Below are positions 1 to 8,457 of a DNA stretch of 30,669 nt, one piece after another. The notes under the pieces are model-generated. The model was not told the DNA's origin. It made no database searches and was given only the letters and a program-made list of their open reading frames with translations. The DNA is taken from the NCBI GenBank assembly GCA_029747585.1, contig JAPEVF010000548.1, positions 1-30,669 of the forward strand, read 5' to 3'. The position numbers and the translations under genes were made by a program. How positions within the stretch are numbered: the first letter of the stretch is position 1; every line of letters starts with the position of its first letter. The DNA is from Pleurotus djamor. Taxonomy: Eukaryota; Basidiomycota; Agaricomycetes; Agaricales; Pleurotaceae.

Positions 1-97
1 GCCCAGTGAGTTTCCCACTCCTCATGACTTCACCTAAATAAAGCCATCTTCCAAATTGGTGTTTCTTCCCAGGTCAATTACTTCGGTGCTCACCAAC

Positions 98-1783
98 ATG
101 TTCGCGGCGAAAAGAGCTGCAGCTGAACAGGTTTGACCTTGGTGCTTCGCTTTTCAGAAAATGCCCTCATTTTGATGGGTTCATTCGCGTCTAGGGAGGC
201 ATCCTTTCCGGTGATAATCCGTCCATTTACAGTGGAACAGATCCCTTTCGACTTTGGGCTATCCAGACAGGCAAGTCTTTACGATGTCATCCAAGCATCG
301 AATCATCAATATACTATGTAGTGGTCATCATCGTGACATCTCGAGTATGCTACCTTGCCTTGGGACCGACGAAGCAACCCCGTGTTGTGGCCGAGATTAT
401 GGGGGGGAATCGTTCTTGGCCCTACCCTTTTGGGGCGCATACCAGGATTCAGCGAGACCATCTTTCCCCCAGAATCTATTCCCCTTCTTCAACTCTGCGC
501 GACATTGGGTCTCGCAGGGTTCCTCTTTCTAGCGGCTCTTGAAATCGACATTGGCGCGATGACACAATTCGGAAAGAGAGCTCTCGCTGTCTCTATTGCT
601 GGTCTGGCATTCCCTGTTGGGTTTGGTGCTTTGCTCGCCGTCATATTGTACCCACAATTCAGCAATCCATCCGTTAACTATGGTCACTTCATCCTTTTCA
701 ATATTGTGTCGGTCAGCATCACAGCTTTTCCCATCCTTTGCAGAATGCTTGAGGAACTTCGTCTCTTCGACACTCAGCTTGGAGTCGTGGTCATCTCCGC
801 AGGCGTTGGAAATGACATCGTTGGATGGGTGCTGCTCGCTCTGGCCGTTACCTTGACGAACTCCGGTCCTTCGCTCACCCCACTATGGATTGTACTTGCC
901 TGCGTCGGGTTCACTATTGTGAACATATTCCCAGTGAGGTGGGGGTATCGCTATCTGGCTCGGAGGACAGGCGGTCTTGATTCGGGAATTCCTTCTGCCT
1001 TCATGATGTCCTTGGCTATCTTTATCCTCCTCCTCAACGCGTTTTTCACAGATATAATCGGACTTCATGCAATATTCGGTGAACTCCCTGCTTCCAGCCT
1101 GCTTGACCACCCCTGATATTATCTCAACAGGCGCATTTCTGACTGGTCTCCTCATACCTCGGGACAACGGATTTGCTCAGAACATGTTCTCTCGCCTGGA
1201 CGACATCATCTCCACCATCTTCCTTCCAATAGTATGTCGCCCCTTCTTTTCTATTTGCTACCACAATCTCTCATCTCTGAGTAGTACTTCACATTATCAG
1301 GGCTTAAGACTGATCTCGGGCTGTTGAACACGGGCAAAGCGTGGGGATTCACTATCCTCGTCTGCGTACTTGCTTTCGCTGGGAAATTCTTTGGATGTGG
1401 CGCCGCAGCAAGGTTGACGGGGTTCAACACCCGAGAATCGTGTGCCGTCGGTACGCTCATGACGTGTAAAGGGTGCGTAAATACGCCATTGGCATGAGGA
1501 GAACAGAGTTCTGATAACCTGGGTGATTCCATGCAGGCTTCTGGAACTTATTGTCATCAATCTGGGATTGCAAGCTCAGATATTGACGAAAATAGTCTTC
1601 GCCATGTTCGTCGTGCATGCGATGGTGTTGACTTTCATCATTACGCCATTGACTGCCCTGATTCTCCCCGAGAGGGTGCGAAGCGGTCTTTCAAAGGCAT
1701 CTGGGGATGTTGAGAGTACCACTGGTGTAAGTGATTTCGGTAGTGCTGCTGGCGAAGTCGAACCCGGAAAAGTGTTGGTGTAA
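98..1783 (+). CDS. Kha1-type K+/H+ antiporter, C-terminally short
   Basis: This is a monovalent cation/proton antiporter of the CPA2 family (Na_H_Exchanger domain, fungal Kha1-like), a polytopic protein expected in endomembranes and exchanging K+ for H+. Six exons read together: 98-130, 195-270, 322-1078, 1131-1231, 1285-1472 and 1537-1783. Landmarks are DPFRLWAIQ before TM1, KQPRVVAEIMGG, VLGPTLLGRIPGF, the GVGNDIVGW motif in a core helix, GLLIPRDNGF, LSGLKTDLGLL and a last helix ending FIITPLTALILPER. The second intron is GC-AG (271-321). One excess G in a G7 run (401-407) breaks the frame; without it the exons sum to exactly 467 codons. Family proteins run to about 850-900 aa, but this one stops about 30 residues after the last helix, so the long cytosolic domain is missing or unrecognisable. 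A perfect GTAAGT at 1727 could lead to a further exon I cannot find. The ATG at 98 is the first supported start, but upstream coding sequence beyond the window is possible. Confidence 0.85.
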
Positions 1784-2307
1784 CGTATCGCAACTTATCA
1801 AGGGTGTTCGGGGCTTAAACTTGTCTTAGAAATTCGCCGTGTACAATCAATCATTATCGAAAGCGTAGCTATTCCTCTACTCTCCGCGATCAAGGTGTGG
1901 CGCAATAGCAGAGGAGTAAGTTTAGTCTGATGTGTGTCACAGTGTCTCCCATAGTGTCTCTCATGTCCAAGAGCATATGGTGTTGGTTGATGAGTTTCCC
2001 CGAGCCCTCACCTCAATTTCGGTTAGGTCGGAATCACTTGGGTCTGACATTTGCCATACAGCTCCCCATACGGTGTGACCGATCCCCCTCCTCGTTTGAT
2101 TGAGGGGGCGTTCTGATGTGTCGTGACTTCGAGAGCAAGCGCCATCGACCTGATCATCACGGGTAGGCCTTTTACTCCCTGTGCATCGGGTCTAAGCACT
2201 CATCATGATGACGTTGACGGATGGGTGTCTCCAAAGCACCAATGTGGATATGTTGGTCGTCTCATCAGTATAGTTAATTGCCCGCCTTGCTCGGTGAAGG
2301 ATCAAGC
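1784..2307. other. No recognisable gene
   Basis: This stretch has stops in all frames and no motif I recognise. It sits where the C-terminal coding part of a full-length Kha1 gene would lie and may be its decayed remnant, but no alignable residues are visible. Confidence 0.4.
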
Positions 2308-2314
2308 TATAAAA
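2308..2314 (+). promoter_or_regulatory. TATA box of the GFA-domain gene
   Basis: TATAAAA lies 52 bp upstream of the ATG at 2366 and has no competing gene nearby. The spacing fits a fungal core promoter. This is inferred from position only. Confidence 0.45.
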
Positions 2315-2365
2315 GTTGGGTGGTAAGACGCGTAGCAAGCCACAACAGCGTCCAAGCCTAACAAT

Positions 2366-2913
2366 ATGCCTTCTCTGAACATACCTCAACATGGCAAATG
2401 TCTGTGCTCTCGAGTACAGTTCGAACTTCGTGGTCCCCCGAAATCCCACTTTGTTTGTCACTGCCGCAATTGTCAACACTTCAGTGGGTCTGCTTTCATG
2501 ACCAACGTCTTCTACATCCCCGAGGTATGTCCATCACGTTGCCACCCACGTAACGTCAATACAAACTGGGATATGGCTAGGACGTTGTCATCACTCAGGG
2601 AGCAGAAGCGATGAAGCATTATGAAGACTCGGACACTGAGAGTGGCCGTCCAATCACCCGGTCGTTCTGTCAGGAGTGTGGATCGTCCCTCTTCTTGAAG
2701 ATCAAGCCTCTCGATTTCGTCATCGTCTGCTCGGGAAATATGCAGGGAAATACTGAGTTGGGTAAGTATTCGCCTTCACGACCGTTCAATTTCGCTGACA
2801 CCGTGTCCTCAGTACCCAAGCAGCAGATATACTGCGACGACAAAAGGCCTTGGGCGATAGTAAATTCTGAGCCAAGTCTTGCTCCCGGAGAAGTAGAGAT
2901 AGTCATGGCTTAA
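2366..2913 (+). CDS. GFA/CENP-V-like zinc-binding protein
   Basis: This encodes a small protein of the glutathione-dependent formaldehyde-activating enzyme/CENP-V fold. Three exons (2366-2524, 2581-2761, 2813-2913) give 146 residues, typical for a single-domain member. The zinc ligands of the fold are visible: CxC at residues 12 and 14, a CxCxxC group at 31-36 (CHCRNC), and CxxC at 83 and 86 in FCQECGSSL. The HFSGSAF segment after the second group is also typical. Introns are 56 and 51 nt with GTATGT and GTAAGT donors. The start is the first ATG after the TATA box and fits the usual N-terminus before GKCLC. Fungal members are mostly uncharacterised, and substrate and formaldehyde activity are unproven. 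It appears intact. Confidence 0.9.
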
Positions 2914-2977
2914 CTTGAATATATAGGGTGAATCAAGGGTACAGGGGCGTCCGGATTGTGCTACGGCCTACGTAGTA

Positions 2978-3853
2978 TCAGAGTAGTGCTTTCAAAAAGC
3001 GAATTTGGGCTGTTATATTGAGTTCGTAGCTCTATTTAAAACGACGTTGACGCGAGCCACCAACATTTGGAGGATATGGTACGCACCTGTCCGCCCTTCA
3101 TGATGTCGAAATGTCCTCCAGGAGCTTCCACGAGAGTGACGACTGGGGATCGAAAGAGTTGTGAGCGTAGAATTGCCTGCTCAGGCGGTCGACTCACTGT
3201 CTGGGGCCGCCTCGGCAACGCTTTTCGCGACAGCAAAGGGGATCATGTCATCGTCCTTTGTCGCGATGACGAGCATTGGGGCATGAGCAATTTTGAGGTT
3301 GACACCGGGGCGAGTACCCATGATCTCAAAGCAAACTCGAGGGTTGATTAGGTTTGGAGCCTCTGTGAAAGGTATCTTGCCTTGCGCAAACATGGCAACG
3401 AAACCTTCAAGACGAACATGAGGAAAAGTAAACGACATCCTGTTACAACCAACCTGGGAGCGCACTCGGTGTATTCAAGGCGGCATATTCATTCGGTGTT
3501 CCGACAGCTTGTACAAAAATTGGCGATAGACCGAGCTTGCTTTTGATCGTGTCCATAAGAGCCCAGAACATGAGCCATGGGTTGAAAGGCATCGCATTCA
3601 ATGAAGCGTATCCTGCGCACATTGTGTTCAGAACGGTGGAAGTAGATCAAGCGAAGACACACCAACCATCCAACATAGGTGAATGAGCCATACCTCCAGC
3701 AAGGCCTGTGTCCTCGAGTAGCAGCTGAGCAACAGATAAGCCGCTGAGGGCACTACCCATCACGACGATTTTGTCATTTGTCACGCTCCGCGTGACTGCC
3801 CCTCTGGGAACCCCGGTCACGTGACTAGCCCCTAGCCCCTGTCCGGGATTCAT
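2978..3853 (-). pseudogene. 5'-truncated alpha/beta hydrolase
   Basis: Five exons on the minus strand read coherently: 3853-3667, 3612-3454, 3404-3198, 3142-3087 and 3031-2978, with phases 1, 1, 1 and 0 and a stop at 2978. The protein is an alpha/beta hydrolase resembling fungal serine-hydrolase/peptidase S15-like proteins. It shows an elbow-like GSALSG, then GGMAHSPMLDG, the lid region, PMLVIATKDDDMIPF carrying the acid residue, and EAPGGHFDIMKGG carrying the histidine. The N-terminal strands and oxyanion region, normally about 100 residues, are absent. Recognisable sequence starts near 3810 and gives way to unrelated DNA next to the KDZ/LTR region. An in-frame ATG at 3851-3853 would allow a 220-aa chimeric product. 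At the elbow, the residue where GxSxxG would put the nucleophile is alanine. I judge it a gene fragment, though its 3' exons are undamaged. Confidence 0.75.
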
Positions 3854-3885
3854 CGGATGGTTTGGTGTTCACTTATGTACAAAGT

Positions 3886-3890
3886 CTCAT
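3886..3890. repeat. Left 5-bp target duplication of solo LTR
   Basis: CTCAT immediately precedes the TGTT end of the LTR and is repeated exactly at 4221-4225. Confidence 0.8.
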
Positions 3891-4220
3891 TGTTCACTTT
3901 AGCCGCGCCTCATGCTACACATGAGGCACTCAGTATATATAGTAGCTATTATTGTCTCTTGCTCCTTAGTTCGAATATAAACGTTTCTTCCCTCTTCCTT
4001 GCGGGATTCATCCCTCGCTCCTCCTTCGTCCTCACGAATCCCGAATCCCGGACACGAGAGTGCCTGTGGACACAACGCTGCTCTCCAGTCGTTGTTGTCG
4101 CAAGTCCGTCTCTTCGTTCCTGAACGCCGTTCGTCGTTCATTCGGATTCATCCTCTCCTCTTTCACGACCAACGCCGTTCGAATCCCGCTCCCCCTGTCT
4201 CTCGGGATTGGGTTCTAACA
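3891..4220 (+). mobile_element. Solo LTR of an LTR retrotransposon (330 bp)
   Basis: The 330-bp segment begins TGTT and ends AACA, the short inverted ends of retroviral-type LTRs, and is bracketed by identical 5-bp duplications CTCAT. It holds a TATA-like run (tatatata at 3934-3941) preceded by a perfect 7-bp hairpin (3908-3914 with 3920-3926), as expected in an LTR promoter. No internal gag-pol, primer-binding site or second LTR is seen nearby, so it is a solo LTR left by LTR-LTR recombination. It lies in the 3' coding part of the KDZ transposase on the opposite strand. Gypsy or copia origin cannot be told from this sequence. Confidence 0.8.
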
Positions 4221-6676
4221 CTCATCCCCTCGCGCGCCGAACCACCTGCGGGATCATCTTTGCACTCAAGCGCAAGTAGCTTGCGCTTGACGTCCGCCTC
4301 TGTTTCGACTGAAGAAAATGAGTGGCTGGAAAGGGAATAGGACGGGGGGTACTCACATTCAACTTCAACTTCGTATGGGTTAGACTTTGACTTGTCCCCT
4401 TCCCACTCTGTTATCATTCTCGTCCACGCAACTTGAACATCCCTCGGAATTGATTCCGTGAATTCTTTATGCAGCAAAGTGTGTCGCCTCGATTCAACGG
4501 AGGCCAGCAAGTACTTGCGGCGCAACGAAATGCCGAGCCCGGTAGTCTTTTGCCAGTTGTGATAAGCGAAGAGGTCATCGAGAGTATCATGGCGTGATCC
4601 TAAGCCCATCTCCCTCGTGCTGTTCGCGGCCGCGTTGAGCATGGACCAGTCACGCTCAATTCCTTCCCCATCCGTGCGGCCAGCGCCTGGCATGAGGTTG
4701 AGGGAGTGAGGGGCTTGGCAACTGGCCTGATGAGCAGGCGCATGGCATTTGGGGATAGCGAATGAAAGGGAGGTAGAGGGCGGGATGTGCAGCTTCGTGG
4801 GTAGCGCAGACATTCGTGAGAGGAAATTGACCTTCCACTGGCAGGCGATATCGTATATCACCATAATTCTGCCGAAGACGAGTCCGCATAATGCAGACNA
4901 AAAAAATGTAGTCCATATTGCAGTAGCTGGCAGGTATGTAACTGAGCAAACCGCCGCCCAATGAGCATAAATGACGTACCGTTCTCCCTTTTGCAGATCC
5001 CCAACCCCCGAGCGGCGTATCATCTCGTGCCTCGAGCACACACACATTCCAACACCAGTAAAGCGAAGCCCCGTTGTCATCTTTGAGTCGGCGCGAGAAA
5101 TGGCTTCAAACGAACTACATGTACTGATCTGAACAGCTACTCATGAGCAAAAAAAAAATAGGCGGGAAGGGAAACAAAACAAAACGTACGTCGGCCTCAG
5201 TGGCATGCTTCATGATATGGTTGTTGTAAGGTTGTGATGGGACAAAGTACGCGAGTCCTGTGTGGAGGCCAGGATCAGCGTTCTCGACATTCCGTAGGCG
5301 GTTCTTCAAGCGGAAGTTTGCGTCGATGGAAAGAAAAACCGTATATAGGAACCTGCTCTCACGGTCAGTCCAAATGTCGTCGATGACAAACATAGCAAAC
5401 ACGTGCATCAGTGCCAGCGGCGTTGCCCTTGCCCAGTCCCTGGGCAAGTTGATTCCTTCCATGGGACACGCAGCGCAATCCAAAGCCAAATCCCCCTCCC
5501 CTGCTTTCTCTATCCCGTCTTTGATGTGACCTCGACCTGCTCGCTTCAGCATCCTCAAGTGACGAAATTGGCGAACCATCCGAAGAAACGCGCGATATCT
5601 AGTCTGCAAAATCTTTTAGTCATCCAAGCGGAGGTTTGAGGAAGGAAAAATAGAGCGCACCTTTGGGATATCGATGCGTGAGTTATCCGTCAGCCTCTCC
5701 AAGTTCAGGTAGTACTCGTATGCTGATATCTTGCTGCAGAGTGACAACCCATGAAAGTGTCTCAGAAGCTCGAATGTCGCACATGTTGCCGGCAGCTTCA
5801 CCGTTGCCGGGAACCACCGCTCTCTTAACAGCTGGTATGGGCGCGATATGCGACAATGACAGTTGCAGAAATCCACGTTGACGGTGTGCAAGCCATTGAC
5901 ATGGAGGACCGTGAATACCTTCGGCGCAGCGTCGGGGACAGGGCATTTCCCCCCCTGATGGCCTAGCTGTACTCGGAGGCCCATCTGCTGCAGTGTGGTT
6001 CTTTCAAAACACTGACCCGTCCATTTCTGATTTGTCTCGTTTTTCAGTCTTTTGTCTAACACATCAAAGATTTTCGCACATACCTCAACTCGGTGTAACG
6101 GTAAAGTCCTATGTCTCTCTAGACAGCAACTCGAGCACTCATCTCGATCGATAAAGCAGTCGTGACACCGGTAGAGTGCTCTCGCTTCATCCTGTCCTAC
6201 TGTGTCCCCCGCCCCGCGCCTGGCCTTTTCGCGGCATGTGATACAAATGCCAACCCTCCCCTCCTGCGTCTGACCCTCGAGACGTAGGAATTCCTCCAAG
6301 AATCTCCCTCGGTGAGGCATCCACTCCTTCATAGGATCATCCTGACAATTTCTCTCTAGTCATTATATATTCCGGAAGAGGGAACTCGGCTCCTTACCGA
6401 GGAAACATATCGACGCCCGACGACCGGCGATATCCCGCAGTCAATATCAACCAAGTCACACTGGTCTTCCAACTCCCATCCTTCTACCTCGTCGTTCGGG
6501 GACCACTCAGGGATTTCTTCTGTGGCCTCGGCGGGATTCTCCTTTTGGATGATACGATGTATATGGATCGACTGCCGGTTATTGCTTGTTCTCTTGACTT
6601 GACGGGCGGCCGAGCTGTCACTCCGCCTTTTTTTCGCCTCGTCGAGAGCATTGAGTACGACGCCGTGTCTCTTCAT
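4163..6676 (-). CDS. KDZ transposase with CxC2 cysteine cluster
   Basis: This is a transposase of the Kyakuja-Dileera-Zisupton (KDZ) superfamily. Exons on the minus strand: 6676-6398, 6353-5661, 5603-5190, 5128-4980, 4926-4357 and from 4308 downward. Residues about 94-200 carry the CxC2 zinc cluster (CITC, CHDC, CSSCC, then HRTLPLHRVE), followed by GLRVQLGHQG. The RNase H-like core shows the expected acidic residues: D in SIDANFRLKNR, D in YDIACQWKVNF and E in DGEGIERDW. ISTCSSF and GERYCNMDYIF are also family signatures. The N at 4899 next to a homopolymer breaks the frame between YIF and SALCGL and is probably an assembly error. Near its 3' end the gene is interrupted by the solo LTR (after codons for SAREGM). 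Reading into the LTR gives a stop at 4163; without the LTR a stop follows in four codons. The usual C-terminal 100-150 residues are therefore missing. It is probably inactive. Confidence 0.9.
4221..4225. repeat. Right 5-bp target duplication of solo LTR
   Basis: CTCAT directly follows the AACA end of the LTR and matches 3886-3890. It lies within transposase codons. Confidence 0.8.
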
Positions 6677-6855
6677 TGCTAGGGTGGGTAAGAGTGGGGT
6701 AGGAAGGCCAGGCTCGCATTGCGAGGCTTTTTTTCGGTCACTTCCCGTTAATTAGGTCAAAATGCTACTTTTTACTCTCTGACGGCGGATCAAAAAAAGG
6801 GGAAACACATTCCTGGTCTACGGGCGCTACATGGGAGGTAGGTGGCTACACTACG

Positions 6856-7336
6856 CTACTCGTTGTCGTCGTCGCTAACTACAATGGGGTTTCCACGCGT
6901 TCCCTCCTCCTCCTCGTCATCAGATATGACGATTGGCGCCTGTAACGCGAGTATATCCGTTCGGTAACTGACGTTCAGCCAGTCCATCACTGACTTGACT
7001 CTCTGCCGCCCGCGTTGTCAGGTATGTTGTTGTGATCACAGGGATATTGGGGACTCACTCTTTTGACAGCCCGCCTTTTTTGCTGAACGACCTTGCTCGT
7101 CTCGATGGGGCTAACCACAACGGGAAAGCGATCGAACCAACAGAACCAAAAGTAGGGAAGGTAACCCTTGAGGTTACCCTGGTTGAATGCCCTTCGGTAG
7201 GGGATGACGTGGTTCAGCTTCAAGTAATTATACTGCTCGGTGGTGAGTAGGACTGGTACCCAAGTCAGTGAGTGGATTCTTCTGAGAGATCAGCAAGGTA
7301 CTCACGCGAGAACTCTTCAGACGTTTGGGATGACAT
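6856..7336 (-). CDS. Small acidic-tailed protein beside KDZ transposase
   Basis: Three exons (7336-7306, 7252-7059, 7002-6856) give a 123-aa protein with consistent splice phases and canonical GTGAGT donors. The N-terminal 75 residues contain VIPYRRAFNQGNLKGYLPYF and FWFCWFDRFPV, rich in aromatic residues. A basic stretch around QQKRRAVKRRVK follows. The C-terminus holds two acidic repeats, VISDDEEEE and VVSDDDNE, which look like SUMO-interaction-type hydrophobic-acidic motifs. I do not recognise the family. The aromatic and basic pattern resembles uncharacterised Agaricomycete proteins often seen near transposons. It starts about 180 bp upstream of the transposase ATG on the same strand, so it may be an accessory gene of the element. 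Function is unknown. Confidence 0.6.
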
Positions 7337-7494
7337 GGTTGCGTCTTGGAGGAAAAAAAGCGGACCGCTAGCTTAAATATTTGGGGATCGGGTAACCCTA
7401 ATGGGGACAGGGGACCGTCCAGGGGGTTCGAGTTTTCGTCTATGGAGTCTACGTATTGTGTATTACCTTGCCAAAGACCTGTAGGACTACAAAT

Positions 7495-8147
7495 CTACTG
7501 ATATTCTATGCCCTGGTACATAAGGCCCGAGGCCTGCCATGTTTTGAGAAGGTTTCCCTCCAGATAATGGCTATGTATATCTTCTAAGTATGCCAAGGTG
7601 ATCGTGAAATGTGCGAGCACTGTATTGCCCTCCATCCAGACCTTGCCCATGCCGTCGCTCTCCTGAATCTCACTGAGCCGTGTCAGAATCTGGGTGTGTC
7701 GCGAGGAAATCAAGCTGATTAACTCTTCAAGTGGATGAGAGGAATCGCCGTCGATAACCGCCCGACAGTGCTTCTCATAGAATCCCTCCTCAGTTGGTTC
7801 AAGTAGACCTGAACGCCAGTTCCCGAAGTGATTAATCTCCTGTAGTGCCGCTAGGGAGGCCTCCGAAGTAGTAGTCGTAGCATCAACATCACTGAGAAAT
7901 AAATGATTAAACTGGATCGCTCGGCGGAAACGAGCGAGCCACAGCACCTGGATTTCCTCAACCTTTCACTGTACTTATCCCTTCCTTTCTGAAGTATCCG
8001 GCTACGATTCCTGGCTCCCGGAGTTCAATTAAGTGGTGGAAGTTGAATGGGTGACTGCAACACGAACCGTTGATAATATCGTTGATGCTTTGCCCTAACG
8101 GCGCTTGCTCTCTCTGCCTCGGAACGGTATACCGGCTTGCGTGCCAT
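7495..8147 (-). CDS. Hypothetical protein, splicing unresolved
   Basis: Two blocks look coding. The first starts at the ATG at 8145-8147 and reads MARKPVYRSEAERASAVRAK followed by HQRYYQR, a very basic helix of a kind common in uncharacterised basidiomycete proteins. The second, 7947-7495, is a 150-codon open frame ending at 7495 with helical, acidic sequence (EIQESDGMGKVWMEG, TLAYLEDIHSHYLEGN). The intervening 200 bp have plausible donors at about 8068 and 8003 and acceptors at about 7992 and 7963, but no combination I tried keeps the first block in frame. One alternative start upstream in another frame would join with a 43-nt intron. No domain is recognised, and the gene may be decayed. Confidence 0.4.
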
Positions 8148-8457
8148 AGCCTGATCACAGATATTCCAAATTTGAGCGTGCTTGTTGATGGGTTAGAGAG
8201 TGGTAGGGGATGAGGGAAACTAGAGGTACTTAGTCTTAGTGTCGCACCAGCTTCTTGAGATAAGATGCTTCATCATTCTTACGACGCTAATTCTTACGAC
8301 GCTAATTCTCACAAGTTCAAACCTTAAATATTAGACACCAAAGGCGTTCGATACCAATATATATATATATACGGTACATGCATATAGATATGAATCAATA
8401 TATAGAAGACAAAGAGACAAGCAGATAAGGCGAATATATAATACACAAACCACTAGA
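8148..8457. other. Intergenic, with two short tandem repeats
   Basis: No gene is seen. The stretch contains a 15-bp unit (TTCTTACGACGCTAA) repeated twice at 8276-8305 and a short (TA)n run at about 8358-8371. It lies between the 3' end of the 777-aa gene and the 5' end of the 7.5-8.1 kb hypothetical. Confidence 0.5.

Larger units (their letters stand above)
4221..7336 (-). mobile_element. KDZ DNA transposon, coding part; ends not fixed
   Basis: The span covers the transposase and the small gene directly upstream on the same strand (6856-7336), which probably travels with it. KDZ elements usually have terminal inverted repeats and target duplications, but I could not prove ends. A 9-bp inverted match, CCCCTGTCC near 3836-3844 and its complement near 7406-7414, flanks the region. 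It is too short to decide. The left side abuts a truncated host gene, which suggests a rearranged or decayed copy. Confidence 0.55.

Noticed and set aside
3860..3890. Earlier TGTTCAC at 3866 as the LTR start
   Set aside because: The 5 bp before it do not match the bases after the AACA end, while the TGTTCAC at 3891 is flanked by a matching CTCAT.
3999..4340. 113-codon plus-strand open frame over the LTR
   Set aside because: It spans the LTR and the boundary with the transposase, so it cannot be an ancestral gene.
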